DNA of 64,000 bases from Wolfiporia cocos. Taxonomy: Eukaryota > Basidiomycota > Agaricomycetes > Polyporales > Phaeolaceae. Position 1 is the first letter of the stretch, and each line of letters opens with the position of its first letter. Of the stretch, positions 40,828 through 53,212 are shown in pieces. The notes beneath the pieces are model-generated. The model was not told the DNA's origin. It was given only the letters and a program-made list of their open reading frames with translations, and did not search any database. Both the position numbers and the translations under genes were made by a program. Where the stretch lies: assembly GCA_029448655.1 (NCBI GenBank), contig JACCLO010000006.1, forward strand, positions 1,240,001 to 1,304,000. Direction: 5' to 3'.

Positions 40828-42019
40828 ATGCCGGCAGTCACTTCCGGAAATGTCCTCGTGACCGGCGCAAACGGCTTCGTCGGAGCATGGGTCGTTGATG
40901 TTTTGCTGAAAGGAGATTTTTCGGTACGAGCAACAGTGCGATCCGAGAGTAAGTCGACCCACTTGCGTAAAGTATTCGTGTCTTTCGGAGACAAGCTGGA
41001 ATTTGTGATCGTCAATGACATTACCAAGGTCAGCAAGATTCTCCCTCTATCAGTACGAAGTGATATTATTTCGCACTAGGAAGCAGCATTCGACAATGCG
41101 GTGCAAGGTGTAGACGCAATCGAGCACATTGCCTCTCCCTGCCATCTCGGCGGTGAAGATCCCCAGGAGTACATTGCACCTGCTGTCAATGGCACCATCC
41201 GCCTTTTAGAATCTGCTCGTACATTTGGAAGCTCCGTCAAACGCATCGTATTCACCTCCTCTTGTGGGGCCGTCGCAGAGCACGGCCACACCACACCGCG
41301 CGTGCTCTCCGAAGCCGATTGGAACGAGTTATCACTTGTAGAGGTGCAGGAGAAGGGACGCGACGCAAATCCGTTCATGAAATACAAGGCGAGCAAGGTC
41401 CTGGCGGAGCGTGCGGCTTGGGATTTCTTTGAGAAGAACAAAGGCGGATTAAGCTGGGACCTTGTTGTGCTCAATCCGCCCCCCGTACATGGACCAATCC
41501 TGCACGAGGTTAACAGCCTGGACCGATTGAATACGAGCATGGACATGTGGTACCGCATCGTCTTCAAAGACATGTACGACCAGAAGAAGCTGAGCACCGA
41601 AGGGTGAGTGTAACTGCCTCGATACGGAGAATTGATCTCACGCACCCACAGCAACGAGTTCATCGACGTCCGAGATCTAGCAACGGCTCACGTACTCGCG
41701 ATCCAGAAAGAAGATGCGGCAGGCAATCGCATTATTGTGTCTCAAGGCTCCATAAAATGGCAAGATTTGGGTAAGCCTATCACGCGCATTGATCGGTGTA
41801 AAAGAACACGTACTGACGTGTTTACTAGTGGACGCTGCTCGCAAATGTGGCGTAGAGACGTCTGCACGCGATGAGTCGTACGATCCATCAAACACTAAAC
41901 CAAATCTGGTCACATATGACTCATCAAAAGCAATACACTTGCTTGGAATGAAGTATCGCTCGACAGAACAGAGCGTCTCTGACATTATCGGGGACTTTAA
42001 GGCCAGAGGGTGGATCTGA
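40828..42019 (+). CDS. extended SDR NAD(P)H-dependent aldehyde/ketone reductase, copy 5
   Basis: Exons 40828-41028, 41080-41603, 41652-41770 and 41829-42019 give 344 aa. LVTGANGFVGAWV, TSSC, catalytic YKASK and LNPPPVHGP are intact, and introns have GT-AG ends at the shared positions. A TATA-like GCTATATAAGC lies about 60 bases upstream of the ATG. It resembles copy 6 most closely (shared HIASPCHL and TEGNE/TGG ends), so those two are likely the most recent duplicates. Confidence 0.88.
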
Positions 42020-42558
42020 GACACTGAATATAGTCAGCGGTGAAAGGTGGAGACGTCTCACAGTTTTTTGTCGTAGTACCCGAGTGGCATACTTCCAGTC
42101 ACAGTGAATTCCCGGTTCTGTATTCGTGGTACAACGTTGAACATCAGATATGGTCAGTGTAATCTTCAATTGAAACAACACCGATGTGATGTTTTCAGAA
42201 ATGCACAGAGAATCAGTGTGAAACGACACGTGCGGCGTTGCTGGTTCTGAAGATGCGATCGGCGAGTCGGCGGTGGTCCGTACGCGAGGGATCGATTGGG
42301 ATTTCATGATGAGGTTGGCCCGCGACAGGTACAGCTAGCCAGCATCAGGGGGCGCGAGAACCAAATTGAGCGGCGCGTTATCCCACTGCGAGTTAGTGAT
42401 GTGGGCTTTGCGTAGCTAGTGCGGCTAAGTCTGTCCATGCCTCAATGGTACCTGCCCCACTACGACTCCGTGAATGATGGCGGTGATGCTGTGGGTTTCA
42501 GCAGTATATAGACGGTGCGCAGAGATTTGTATCCCCACTGCTGCGTCTGTACTCAGCT

Positions 42559-43746
42559 ATGCCAACAGTCTCCTCTGGGAAGGTCCTCGTGACCGGCGCA
42601 AATGGCTTCGTCGCGACATGGGTCGTCGACGCTTTGCTCAAAGGAGGTTACGAGCTACGGTGCGGTCCAAGAGCAAGTCAGCCCACTTGCGGAGGGTATT
42701 CGCATCTTTCGGGAACAAGCTAGAAATAGTGATTGTCGATGATATTGCCAAGGTAGGCTAATTCTCGCTCTGTTGACTGTAAATGATTTTATATCGCGTC
42801 AGGAAGGGGCATTCGACGACGTGGTGAGAGGCGTGGACGCAACTGAGCACATAGCCTCTCCCTGTCACCTTCGCGGAGAGGATCCCAAGGAGTATATTGG
42901 GCCAGCTGTGGACGGTACTGTTCACCTTTTGGAGTCCGTCTGTACTTACGGCACCTCCGTCAAACGCATCGTCTTCACCTCGTCTTGCGGGACAATCGCA
43001 GACCATCATCACGGCACACCTCGGGTGTTTTACCGAAGCCGATTGGAACGAGCAAGCCCTTTTGGAGGTCCAGGAGAAGAGACGCGATGCTAGTCCAATC
43101 ACCAAATATCGGGCCAGCAAGGTTCTGGCGGAGCGTGCCGCATGGGAATTCGTCGACAAGAACAGGCATGAGACGAGCTGGGATCTTGTCGTGCTCAACC
43201 CGCCCATTGTTTTTGGACCATACCTTCACGAGGTCAACAGCATAGATGGCCTGAACGCGAGTATGGACATATGGTACCGCATCGTTTTCAAGAATCTGCA
43301 TGATCCGATCAAGCTAAGCACCGGAGGGTAAGCTTAGTGGTTCAGATCTTAGACGTTTCACTTACTCGCAGCTAGCAACGAATACATTAATGTCAGAGAC
43401 CTGGCGGACGCCCACGTCCTGACATTTCAGAAGCAAGAGGCGGCAGGAAATCGCATCGTCGTCTCTCAAGGGTGCATTAAATGGCAAGATTGGTGTGAGC
43501 TGGGCATATTGTGTCGAGAAGCGTGAGTATCTTTAACTGACCTGTCGTTAGTGGAAGCAGCTCGCAAGTGTGGCGCCACTAGAGACCTTCGCGCGCAACG
43601 AGTCCTACGTTCCCTCAAATCCAACGGTCAACATGATCACTTGTGATGCATCGAAAGCAGCTCGGTTGTTGGGAATGGAGTATCGCTCGGCACAACAGAC
43701 TACCTCTGACATCATCGAGGACTTTGAGTCCAGCGGGTGGATCTGA
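42559..43746 (+). pseudogene. SDR reductase pseudogene, copy 6
   Basis: All four exons are recognisable, but exon 1 lacks 7 bases after GGAGGTTA (near 42650, between two TA pairs), exon 2 has an extra T in GTGTTTTACCGAAGC (near 43030), the intron-3 donor is altered, and exon 4 has an insertion at GGCGCCACTAGAGACC (near 43583). The start, GANGFVATW and YRASK remain. Because copies around it are intact, it is a recently disabled duplicate. Confidence 0.85.
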
Positions 43747-44279
43747 TCCGCCGGGTGTCACGAGTAGACACGGATCAGGCTGTCTCCGCTGGTAACATGC
43801 CATGGTATACAGCTCTTGTTTGATTTTAGTAAGATGTTGAATGTGTCACATCGATTTAACCGTCGTCAACCAAATATAGTTTGTTCACAGTTTGAGTTCT
43901 TTACTCGAGGCACTCGAAGATTGGCCTGCTCTGCTGTTGAATAGTAAAACGACCTTTTTTGTGGCAGCCTAATATTAACGTTCATCTGTGCCCATTAGGC
44001 CAGACTAACACGCACCTACAAGGCGCTCGAAATGTGATGTTCAACTATAGCTGACGTCAGCGACCGCGAGCGCCTGATCAACAGCTTGGGACTTGTACTG
44101 CTGTATGGCAGTATCATGATGCAATCATATTTCCGATCTCACGTCGGAAGAAAATGACCGCACATACTGGGTATAGCGGGAAGAACGCGTCCAGTTGAAG
44201 TGAAGCATGCACTGATAATCAGAGCGGACTCACTCTTCAGCGCTCAGCTTCAACCACCACGATCGACCTCAAAAGCAGA

Positions 44280-45470
44280 ATGCCGGCGGTCACTCGCGGA
44301 AAGGTTCTAGTCACCGGCGCGAACGGATTCGTCGCTGCCTGGGTTGTGTATGACCTATTAAAGCAGAGTTATTCGGTCAGGGCGACTGTACGCTCCGAAA
44401 ACAAGTCGACCCACCTTCGCAATGTATTCGGCTCCTATGGCGACAGGTTAGAGATTGTGGTAGTAGAGGACATCACGAAAGTACGCCGCCACAATCACCT
44501 ATGTAGCTGTATGATCTTGACACATACTAGGAAGGGGCGTTTGACGAGGCGGTCCAGGGTGTGGATGCAATAGAACATATCGCGTCACCTTGTCACCCTG
44601 GCACGGATGACCCACAGGACATGATAATACCAGCGGTTAATGGCACCTTAGGCATTCTACAATCCGCTCGCGCCCATGGAAGCAACGTTCAGCGTGTTGT
44701 GATTACTTCATCCTGCGCCACGATTGCTGAATACACCAACCCACCGCGTGTGTTCACCGAGTACGATTGGAATGAGAAAGCTGTCGTAGAGGTCAAGACA
44801 AAGAAGCGAGATGCACATCCGATAAGCAAATATCGTGCAAGCAAAGTATTGGCGGAACGCGCTGCGTGGAACTTTGTTGAAGAACATAAAGGCGACTTGC
44901 AATGGGACCTCGTAGTACTATGTCCATCATATGTGTTTGGGCCGATGATCCATGAGGTGAAGAGTTTGGACACTATGAATGCAAGTATGAACGGGTGGTA
45001 TCAATGGGTCCTCAAAGGTCTATTTGATCCCACAAGATTGGACATAGAAGGGTATGAATCTGTACAATCGAGGCTAATATACGTACTTACGCTTTCCATA
45101 GCTTCAACTGGGTAGACGTGCGGGATCTTGCCAATGCGCATGTCCTTGCAATACAAAAAATGGAGGCTGCTGGTAGCAGGGTCATCGTCTCTCAGGGCCC
45201 TTGGGACTGGTACGAATGTAGTGAGTCAAGCTGATTTCCTACAAACTAGCGAAATTTTACTATCTATTCGCAGTTGATGTCTGCCGGCAATGCGGAGTGG
45301 AGACACCCGTGAAAGAGCAACGCCCTCGTGCCACCGCAATACCCCATCAGTGGACATATGACACCTCGAAAGCAGAGAAAATACTCGGCATTCGATTCCG
45401 CTCACTACGGGATAGCACAAACGACATCATTCAAAACTTAAGGAGTAAGGGGTGGATTGAGGTCCAGTGA
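44280..45470 (+). CDS. extended SDR NAD(P)H-dependent aldehyde/ketone reductase, copy 7
   Basis: Exons 44280-44480, 44531-45051, 45102-45220 and 45274-45470 give 345 aa. LVTGANGFVAAWV, TSSC and catalytic YRASK are intact. It is the most divergent intact copy: VVLCPSYVFGP replaces the usual VVLNPP, WDWYEC replaces KWQDW at the exon-3 end, and the C-terminus is slightly longer. These differences could mean a different substrate preference. Confidence 0.87.
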
Positions 45471-45623
45471 TGGGCGTGGAAATCAGCTGTGAATGGATGT
45501 AGGCAACTGTTGGTCGAGATGTAGTTGGCGCGTCGAAGAAAGAACATGTTTATGAGACGAAACCATTTGCTCATGTCAATCAGTGAATATCGCATCGGAA
45601 TGCGATATTTGGCATTGCGGGAA

Positions 45624-45686
45624 AAGGCGTGGACGCAAATATTGAACACATAGCCTCTCCCTGTCTCCTTCGCGGAGAAGATTAGG
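45624..45686 (+). pseudogene. SDR reductase scrap (exon-2 fragment)
   Basis: About 63 bases match the start of exon 2 of copies 5 and 6 (AAGGCGTGGACGCAA, then ACACATAGCCTCTCCCTGTC and CTTCGCGGAGA), encoding GVDAN-IEHIASPC with a small indel. Nothing else of the gene is present. It is an eighth trace of the same family. Confidence 0.65.
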
Positions 45687-46095
45687 AGTAAGATGGGTCA
45701 GGGCGAACGCGAGCGCCGAGTCACATAGATATCGGTACTCTCACGGTCTTGCATAAAGCAGCACGTAGTATGGACGGGAGCACAGCAGTAGGCGGCGATG
45801 CATGAACGATTCGAGCTGGTGAATATCACCATCGTCGTCGAGGAGCGCGGTGAGTTGAGATCGTTTTATAGGATTTCAAATAAATAGGTACAAATCGATA
45901 CGAAGTACAGGTAATGGTTTTGTGGTTTTACATTTATGAACGAGACAAAGTCGAGCATCAATAAATACGGTCAATGTATGGGTTTTATCTTTTTCTAGAC
46001 GCATCAATGATAAATAATAAAATCCGGATAAGTTCGATCATTCTGCAAACATCAAGTAAGACAGAGGCGCCGGAGTGCATCGAAGTAACGTACCT

Positions 46096-49000
46096 TCACT
46101 TCCGTCTCTGAGGCTTACGTGGACGCGCAAAAGGACGGTTCTCCTGTTGTCCCAGAGACATGTGGGAAGCCTTCAGCTGTGACCCACTCGCATCCACGAT
46201 CTCGTCCGGAACACTGTCGACCGAGCGAAGAGGGCCGGCTTCGTCTACGATCGATGACTCGGACGGAGTACGAGAGAAAACATCCTCTTGAGCGCATTCG
46301 GTGCTTTGATGAGCGAGGCCTGTGTCCGTAGATGTACCAGACTCGGCGAAAGAGGCTAGAGATGAGTCGCCAGGACGGCCGTCGACGCAGGATGAGGCAG
46401 ACCCGGAAGAAGACTCCAGAAGATCTTGAATCTGCTGCTGTTGGTCGATGATGGTGTCCCTGGCTACCACCAACCATTCTTCCATCTGTGCACGATCCGC
46501 GTCTGCCTTGATACGAACCGCATCGAGGTTGACCTGAGCCTCTGCTGCTTCGTCCTTCGCGATCCACAACCGCCGCTTGAGTAGCCTGATGTCGCCACGA
46601 GCACTCGCCAGTTCGTCTAGAATATCCTCCAACTGTTCCTCTCTCGCCTCTTGCAGCTTCTGGAGCTCGCTCTTGATGTCCTCGAGTTCACCGTCTACAC
46701 GTTGCTTCGACTGTATCCTGAACTCGATCTGTTCTTGAAGGCGCACCACCTCGAGCCCCAGTTCCCGCTCCCGAGTCTCCGCGGCGTCCAAGTGCGATCC
46801 CAGTGACTCGATCTGATCTCTCTGAGCGAGCGAAGCAAAGTGAGCCTCCGCACGTAAGAAGTCCATGCTGCCGTGCAAAGCATCAAGCTGTTCGTTCAGA
46901 TTGAACCGAGACCGTTCCAGCGAGACAAGCCGTTCCGTCAGCGTCTTGATTTCCGAGACGAGAGTATCCTCCAGTGCGCCGTCGACCTTTCCAGATAACC
47001 TGAGGGTGTCCCAAGAGAGCTTGAAGTGCCGCCTGTCGTCGTTAGCAGAGCGAAGAGCCACCTGGCAAAGCTTGAGACGCGAGCCCTGATCCTCGAGCAT
47101 AGACCTGAGTGTTGCGTTCTCCGCGACCAGTCCATCTTCGACAGCCGCGTCCACCTTGTGTGACATCTTGAGCGTCTCCCAAGAAAGCTTGAATTGTCTG
47201 CGATCGTCGTTGGCAGAGCGGAGAGCAGCTTGACATAGCTTGAGACGCGAGCCCTGGTCCTCGAGCATCAACCTGAGCATAGCGTTCTCCGCAACGAGAT
47301 TGTCCTCGACCGTTCCATCGACCTTCTGAGACATCTTCAATGCCTCCCATGCGAGCTTGTAATTCCGCCGTTCCTCTGAAGCGATCTGGAGGGCAGCTTG
47401 ACAAAGCCTCAAGCGTGATTCCCCGTCAGCGACCAGAGCCTTGAGCTGAGCTATCTGCGCGACTTGTCCATCCTCCACTGCGTCGTTGACCTTATGCAAT
47501 GCTTGCAGTGCGTCCCGAGCGAGCTTGTATTGCCTACGTTCCTCCGCGGCAGAAGAGAGCGCAGCTTGGCAGAGCTTGAGTCGCGAACCCTGCTCTTCGA
47601 GCCTGTTCTCGAGTTCCGCGATCTCCGCGCGTGCTTCCAGAAGCTGTGGCGAGTCAATATCGAAGGATTCTGTTGCGTCCTCCTTCGTCTCGACATTTCC
47701 GTCGTCGTCGGTCTCCCAGACGTCCTCCCATGCCGATTGCGCCTTGGGGGTCAGTCCTGCGTCTTCAAGGAGAGCGTTCCACTCCTCGAAGCTACTCATA
47801 GTACCTCCCGGATCAACACCCGGGTCCCAAATCTCCACCGGACCAGTCTAGCAGACGCAGAAGTAGGCTGCTTAGGTGCCACGACATAACAGCTGACGGA
47901 GTCACTGACCTTTCCATCATCCACGCACGTCGAAGCTGAACAACCACTTTCCGATCCAACATCTGACATCCCCAAGGGGAAACACGCTCTATCGCCTGTG
48001 GAGGCGAGGTCGTCCATCTCGTATTGACGTTCCTTGGGGAAGGTGCGGTCCAGTCGATCCTCTTCGACCGCACTCGAGCGCACGGTGGAAGAGGTCGACG
48101 GCTCCAATCCAGACTGTTGTGTGGTCACGGCAGTCTCGATGTCACGGAGGTCGCTCGCGATGTTGGTGAGTTGCAGCGAGGGGCCCGACGGAGTGGCGGT
48201 CTGCTCCGTAGCGAGAGCCCTTAAGCCGCAAGAGTGGTATTGTTCCGCTTCATGCTGTGTGATATTGTTGAGTATATGCACCTTACACATCACGCCAGAT
48301 ACGCACCTTTGCACGAATGACGTTCAATCCGAGGTCCGCGATGGTGGATTCGTACCCAGGACGTTCGTTGCCATGATACGAGTGTACCGATGTGGGTTTC
48401 GCATGGCGAGCTTCGATTTCAGCCTGTAATTAGTGAGGGTCTCGCTCTTACCGATTAGAAATAAAATGAAATATCTACCTCGAGATTCGCCGTCTCTGCT
48501 TCAGGCCGAGCCTTTCCGGCAGCTGCAGCCTTGTTCTGCTCCACAAGTCGTAACAGTGTATCCTGGTCCTTGTTCAGCTGCACGTTCAGCGTTACGTCAA
48601 TCTGCTCCTGGTCAATACACCTCTCTTCCGCTTCCGCCGCACTCCGCTGTGCCGTCTCGAGCTTGGCAGCCAGGGTGGTGCTGTCGTGCTTGGGAGCGGG
48701 AGCGGCACGGTGAATAGTGTCTTGAACCGCATTGAGAAGCGTGAGGGACTTGAAAGTGTAGGTCGTGTCAACATCCTCAGTCGAGCCCGCGGTGGTAGGT
48801 CCCGCGGACACGACCGCCAGAGGGAAACGATCGAACAGAGAGGAGTTGAGATCGATCAGAGCTTGAGAACGTTGTGCAAAATTGAGAGTAGTGATCGTCT
48901 CGATGTCGCTGTCGTCGTATTCAGAATCTGAGAGGTCTTCATCTGAGCCAGACGATGAGGAATAGACAGCGCCATTGCCATTGTGATGCCCCTGCTCCTG

Positions 49001-50463
49001 AGTGGACGGCCTGCGTGGACCAGAACCAATCTAGACAACACGACGAGTTGTTCAGTCATAGCGCACTTTACAAAGTCCAATGAACGCACCCATGACGAGC
49101 AGGGGACAAGCCAACCAGGGATGCCTCCAGACCCGCGCAATTGAACATATTTACTCCGCAGGTTATGCAGAGCAAAGTGCGCACTCGCACTGAGGACCGA
49201 GATGTACGCGAGCATGAGTCGGAGACCAGATCCAAGGATGTCACCAAGCATCAAACCAGAGATGGTACCGAGCCAGATCGGAGATAACCCGTAAGTGATC
49301 GTTCGCACAATGCCCTTAGCAATAGGGCACGTTGCCAGTATACCGGCCAGGGCAGCGTCGATGCAAGCACAGTAGATGCCAGAGAGCACACGTCGAGTGA
49401 GGACCATCGACGTGTATGCGCAGCTTGAGGATCGAGACTTGACAACGTTGAGGGAGACGCTGAGAAGCCCGATCACCCGATGTGCATGACTCAGAGATTG
49501 TACCAGAGCAACGTTGAGGGAGACGTTGGTTTGGTCAATGAGCTGAGTTGCTGATCTGTACATCGAAGTGGTTGATACCAGCTGTTTGAGATGCTGACCG
49601 AGAACGTGGAGGGCGCAACTGGAGCTTGTGCGAACATTGCTCAAGAGAGCGAAGCCGGGCAGAATTGACGATCCGATGAAAGTGGTAGCGGTAAACGCAA
49701 TCACTGAGCGCAAGTATGTGGTTGTCGAATAACCTGCGTACGCGAGAACGTTGTTGCTATGATGAACGAGGTGCTGCACAGTGGAGCACAATGCAGCGAT
49801 ATTACGGCCCACTACATCGGAGGAACCCTGCAAGATTGATACCAGAGCGGGCGAGAACGTCGACCCGACCCGGTGGAGCCCAATCCTGGTCATGGTGGTG
49901 TGCGCCCCATGTACATTGACGATGTTGGGGCTCGGGTGCTTGACGAGACGGTTGACGACTTGCCTGATGGACGTGGCATGAAGGATCCTACGGAAGTTGA
50001 TCATCTGATCCTTGGATTCGGCAATGAGCCCCGCCGCAAGATGGACCGGTCTTCTTAACGTAACTTCTACGGACGGCACAATGTCTGGCGTGAGCAACGA
50101 CCAGATCATATGGCTGACTGTAGACGCGACCATCTTGTGTCGGAAGCGTTTGATCATCCGAGGGTATGCCGTCGTCGTCGAGGATTTGACATAGTCGCGA
50201 AGCAGCAGCGCAAGCACTTTGGACGTCCAGCACATCAGAAGGACCGAGACGACCAGTACAAGCAGGTAGCCTGCCGGACGAGATGAACCACCGTTTCCCA
50301 GCTGAATCTCATCGTGACTAGAGATCCAACCGAGCGACGGGCGCGACGAACCTGAGACGGCGTCGAGAGGACCTTGACCAACCTCACAGACACCGTCTCC
50401 AGCCGTCGCGTATCCGAGCTCCCAGAGCTCGAGTTGATAAAGAGACTTGTTGTTAAACGCCAT
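46096..50463 (-). CDS. 1379-aa membrane-anchored coiled-coil protein
   Basis: Exons 50463-49090, 49030-48479, 48423-48307, 48254-47910 and 47847-46096 join in frame. The N-terminal part (exon 1, 458 aa) has one clear membrane segment at about residues 66-88 (LLVLVVSVLLMCW) and other amphipathic stretches. The middle is acidic and Ser-rich (SSSSGSDEDLSDSEYDDSD), then comes a short coiled coil. The last exon holds four 56-residue repeats and a long charged coiled coil, ending in a basic tail (RPRKPQRRK). It has no enzyme motif. Joining the exons into one gene is inference from compatible phases; it could be two genes split near 49,050. A structural or tethering role is only a guess. Confidence 0.6.
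46930..47601 (-). repeat. four tandem 168-bp coding repeats (56 aa, eight heptads)
   Basis: On the minus strand four consecutive units share SRLKLCQAAL, then ERR/DDRR, YKL/FKLSWETL, and KVDGAVED. The unit length of 56 residues equals eight heptads, so each copy adds a full coiled-coil stretch without shifting the register. Units 3 and 4 are the most alike. Confidence 0.8.
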
Positions 50464-50834
50464 ATTACGCAGTAATACGAGATGATGATATTCACTGAAG
50501 AAGAGGAAAGGGCAGCGGGGCGCGACTTTTATACTTGAACATGCGGCTGACCTCCTTCCGGATCGGGCTTGTCAGCACATGGAGCGATCTGGGTCCCGCT
50601 GTCATAGTTATTGCCCCAATTCTCGCGGAGTAAACAGGTTTTGAGGAGGAGGAGGGTTTGGGTTTCTGAGAGGGAAGGGATAGGAGGGAGAATGATGGTG
50701 GTAGTCCTCACCGATCTTATCACGGGCGCCATCGCCCAACCACAGGACCTGCCCGAGTCGGACACACGCTGATTGGCGCGTGCATCTCAGATCAAATCTC
50801 ACTTCACTCCGGACATCAAATCCCTACGGCACGC
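50464..50834. promoter_or_regulatory. 371-bp bidirectional promoter region
   Basis: This lies between the divergent starts of the coiled-coil gene (minus, ATG 50463) and TAN1 (plus, ATG 50835). It includes a purine-rich stretch GAGGAGGAGGGTTTGGG at about 50644. TTTATACTTGAAC near 50530 may serve the minus-strand gene. No repeat or other gene was seen. Confidence 0.4.
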
Positions 50835-52102
50835 ATGGCGGAAGGCAAACGCAAAAGCAATGGTAAAGACAAAGGACGCAGGAGATATCGTTCGGTGCGC
50901 ACATCTGCGAGTCCATCTTCCCCATAGCCTTACCGCGATGTGTACGATATCAGGATGGGACACCTATATGGACCCAGCCATCGATCAGCGGACCAGGAGT
51001 CTGGGTATCTTGTGTAAAAGGAAAGGAGAAGCAGACCGTTGGCGAACTGTATGAGCTTTTTGAGAACGTGACGTGTCTTTGTCTTTGCGCAGGGAGTCAC
51101 TACTCACCCAGATACTACTCTCTAGATTGCATCAGAGCTTTGGCCGGACGACTCGCTCAAGGCAGCACAAGGGGACGACGGGAGCGATGATAGCGAAGAG
51201 GAAGACGACGGCGACATTGAGAAGCAAATTGCCAAGGAAGTTGCATCTATGAAGCGACCTCGCAAAGAGCAAAGGTTCGGTATGTCACTGTGCGTGATGT
51301 GCAAACATATCATCGACTAGTCTGCTCTAGCAAACTGTCAAATTAATACTCCATGCGGTGCGAAATCAGTTCATGTTGCCGTGATAGAGTGTACTCAAGT
51401 TCTCCAGCCAGTTGTCTTCATATCGTGCAAACCACCCGTCGATCCCGTCCAACTCGTCGTCAAGCATGTTCAAAACATCGCTGAAACAGGTGTAACGCAC
51501 ACGAGGCAGGTTTTGTCATGCCTTTGGTGTTCTTACTCGCATGGATGAATGATTTTGATCTCAGATACACCCAACGGCTCACACCTGTCTCCGGCACTTG
51601 CGCTGCGAATATTCCAGAGATTCAATCTCTGTGCAAACGCGTCATCACTCCATTCTTCGAGTCTGACCCAGAAAGGTCCTACAGAGTGAGTTGCTAATGG
51701 ACAACGTCGCATCTCGCTGCCATCGTCGAACAGTCGCTCATGGTTGCGTTGCCGTCATAGTACAAAATCGAGCTGCGTATGCGCAATCATAACACGCTCG
51801 CGCGTCCCGTCCTGATACAGGAGCTGGCAAAATGTATCCCGGAACAACACACGGTCGATCTCGACAACGCAGAGGTATTTGTACTCGTTGAAGTCTTCAA
51901 GGTATGCTCGGTTCATACCGCTCGCCGAACTTGTTGCCATAATGTACGGGTTTGACAGAACGTGTGCGGTCTGAGTGTGGTAAAGGACTACTACAAGCTT
52001 CAGAAGTTCAACGTGATGGGGATAGCTAATTCGACGAATGCGAAGGTGGACGAATGTGGACGGGTGACGGAGAAGTCAGAGGGAACGACTAGCCATCCTT
52101 AG
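50835..52102 (+). CDS. TAN1: tRNA acetylation adaptor Tan1 (THUMP domain)
   Basis: Eight exons (50835-50894, 50954-51067, 51126-51279, 51331-51357, 51412-51505, 51565-51685, 51761-51901, 51959-52102) give 284 aa, near the 289 of yeast Tan1. The protein binds tRNA through its THUMP domain and helps the acetyltransferase Kre33/Nat10 make N4-acetylcytidine at position 12 of Leu and Ser tRNAs. Visible: GVWVSCVKGKEKQTVGEL, an acidic insert, FISCKPPVDPVQLV, THTRYTQRLTPVSGTC (split by an intron), YKIELRMRNHN, and VVKDYYKLQKFNVMGI. Exon 4 is only 27 nt. Intron 5 begins with GC (ACGAG/GCAGGT), which is needed to keep Arg-Tyr in frame. Confidence 0.9.
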
Positions 52103-52154
52103 ACGGTCTTGCGAGGTGATGGACATAGCAGTGGAAGTACAGTATATAAGCACT

Positions 52155-52222
52155 TCACAACTGTTTGCATAGGATTTCATCGTCCCACTCTGAGCCCACG
52201 CCTTTGTAAACAACCAGGTCGT
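52155..52222 (-). pseudogene. 3' scrap of a BBE-type FAD oxidase gene
   Basis: On the minus strand the sequence encodes DLVVYKGVGSEWDDEILCKQL and a stop, nearly the same as the last residues of the intact oxidase at 53213-55293 (DLLIVYKGVNSEEWDDQIICKRL). Nothing upstream of it resembles the rest of the gene. It is the tail of a lost tandem paralogue. Confidence 0.75.
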
Positions 52223-52230
52223 TAAGTTGT

Positions 52231-53212
52231 CGACGAGCCATCGGTGCTGGAAGATTGAGCGCCGGGGTTAAGTAATTCGTCACTCGTTACCGGGCTATTG
52301 CGTCCGCCTGGCCACTCTGAATGCTGGACAGGGCGACCAGGTGACCCCGAGGTAAGGGCCAGATTATACAGTCCTGGCGCAGGCTTTTATGTGGCCCTCG
52401 GGATAAGTGCATGTCCGTATGCTGCCAAGCTTGATGGTTGTGCACGGATGGGGAAACTAACGTGCACCTGAAGTGAGTCAACGATGGGCCATGGGCCTTG
52501 GACAGTGTGTGAATTTGACCGGTTGATCATTCCGGATTCTGCGCTCAAACATTTGAGTACCCGTTGTGCAAATGTATCAGCTGTTGCTCTGCCTGTCTAA
52601 ATAAACTATCTCCGCGTCATCGGACAGCGCTGTTGTGTTTGGTGCAACCCTGTGTCTGACTTTGGGAGCTCAATAGTCAGTGGAACGTACTTGACATTTA
52701 CAACAATGATATAGACTGTTGATATTCGACACATTACTGCCTAATGAAGTCCTACATTCGTGGCTAATTTGTCACGATGGCCCACAATATTGATAGTACA
52801 GGAGTGTGCCCGTAATGAACTGAATACATGCCAGCGGGTATCTGGGACCATGGACACTGATCATGAAGTACTAGTAGTGGAGATATTCGCTTTTGAGATT
52901 TCAGACGCTTAAATAATTTCCTCCCATTTCCATTTTGCTGATGAGGAAATATTCGGAGTCTTTGTGATTGTCCTCGTCCCATGGAGCGCGCTGTGATACG
53001 CCATTCATGCCAACATCGTCCGTTCTGCTCATGAATGGTGCTTATTGGTGTCACGCAGCATGCCTACATAGGTTGCTATTGGCATCCTGAGCGAGGACGG
53101 CTTAGACATAGTCGAACGATTGGTGCGGATCCCGATATTTCGGCTCGCCCTACAAATGCATGGATATCCATTTCATGTAAGTACAGTGTACAGTGTACGA
53201 TATGCAAGCTGG
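52231..53212. other. region without a recognisable gene
   Basis: No ORF here resembles the oxidase body or any family I know. It is probably decayed sequence of the lost paralogue plus the 3' flank of the intact oxidase. Confidence 0.35.

Noticed and set aside
18245..45470. A secondary-metabolite cluster built around the reductases.
   Set aside because: No polyketide synthase, NRPS, terpene synthase, P450 or regulator was found nearby; the genes between the copies are housekeeping or unknown.
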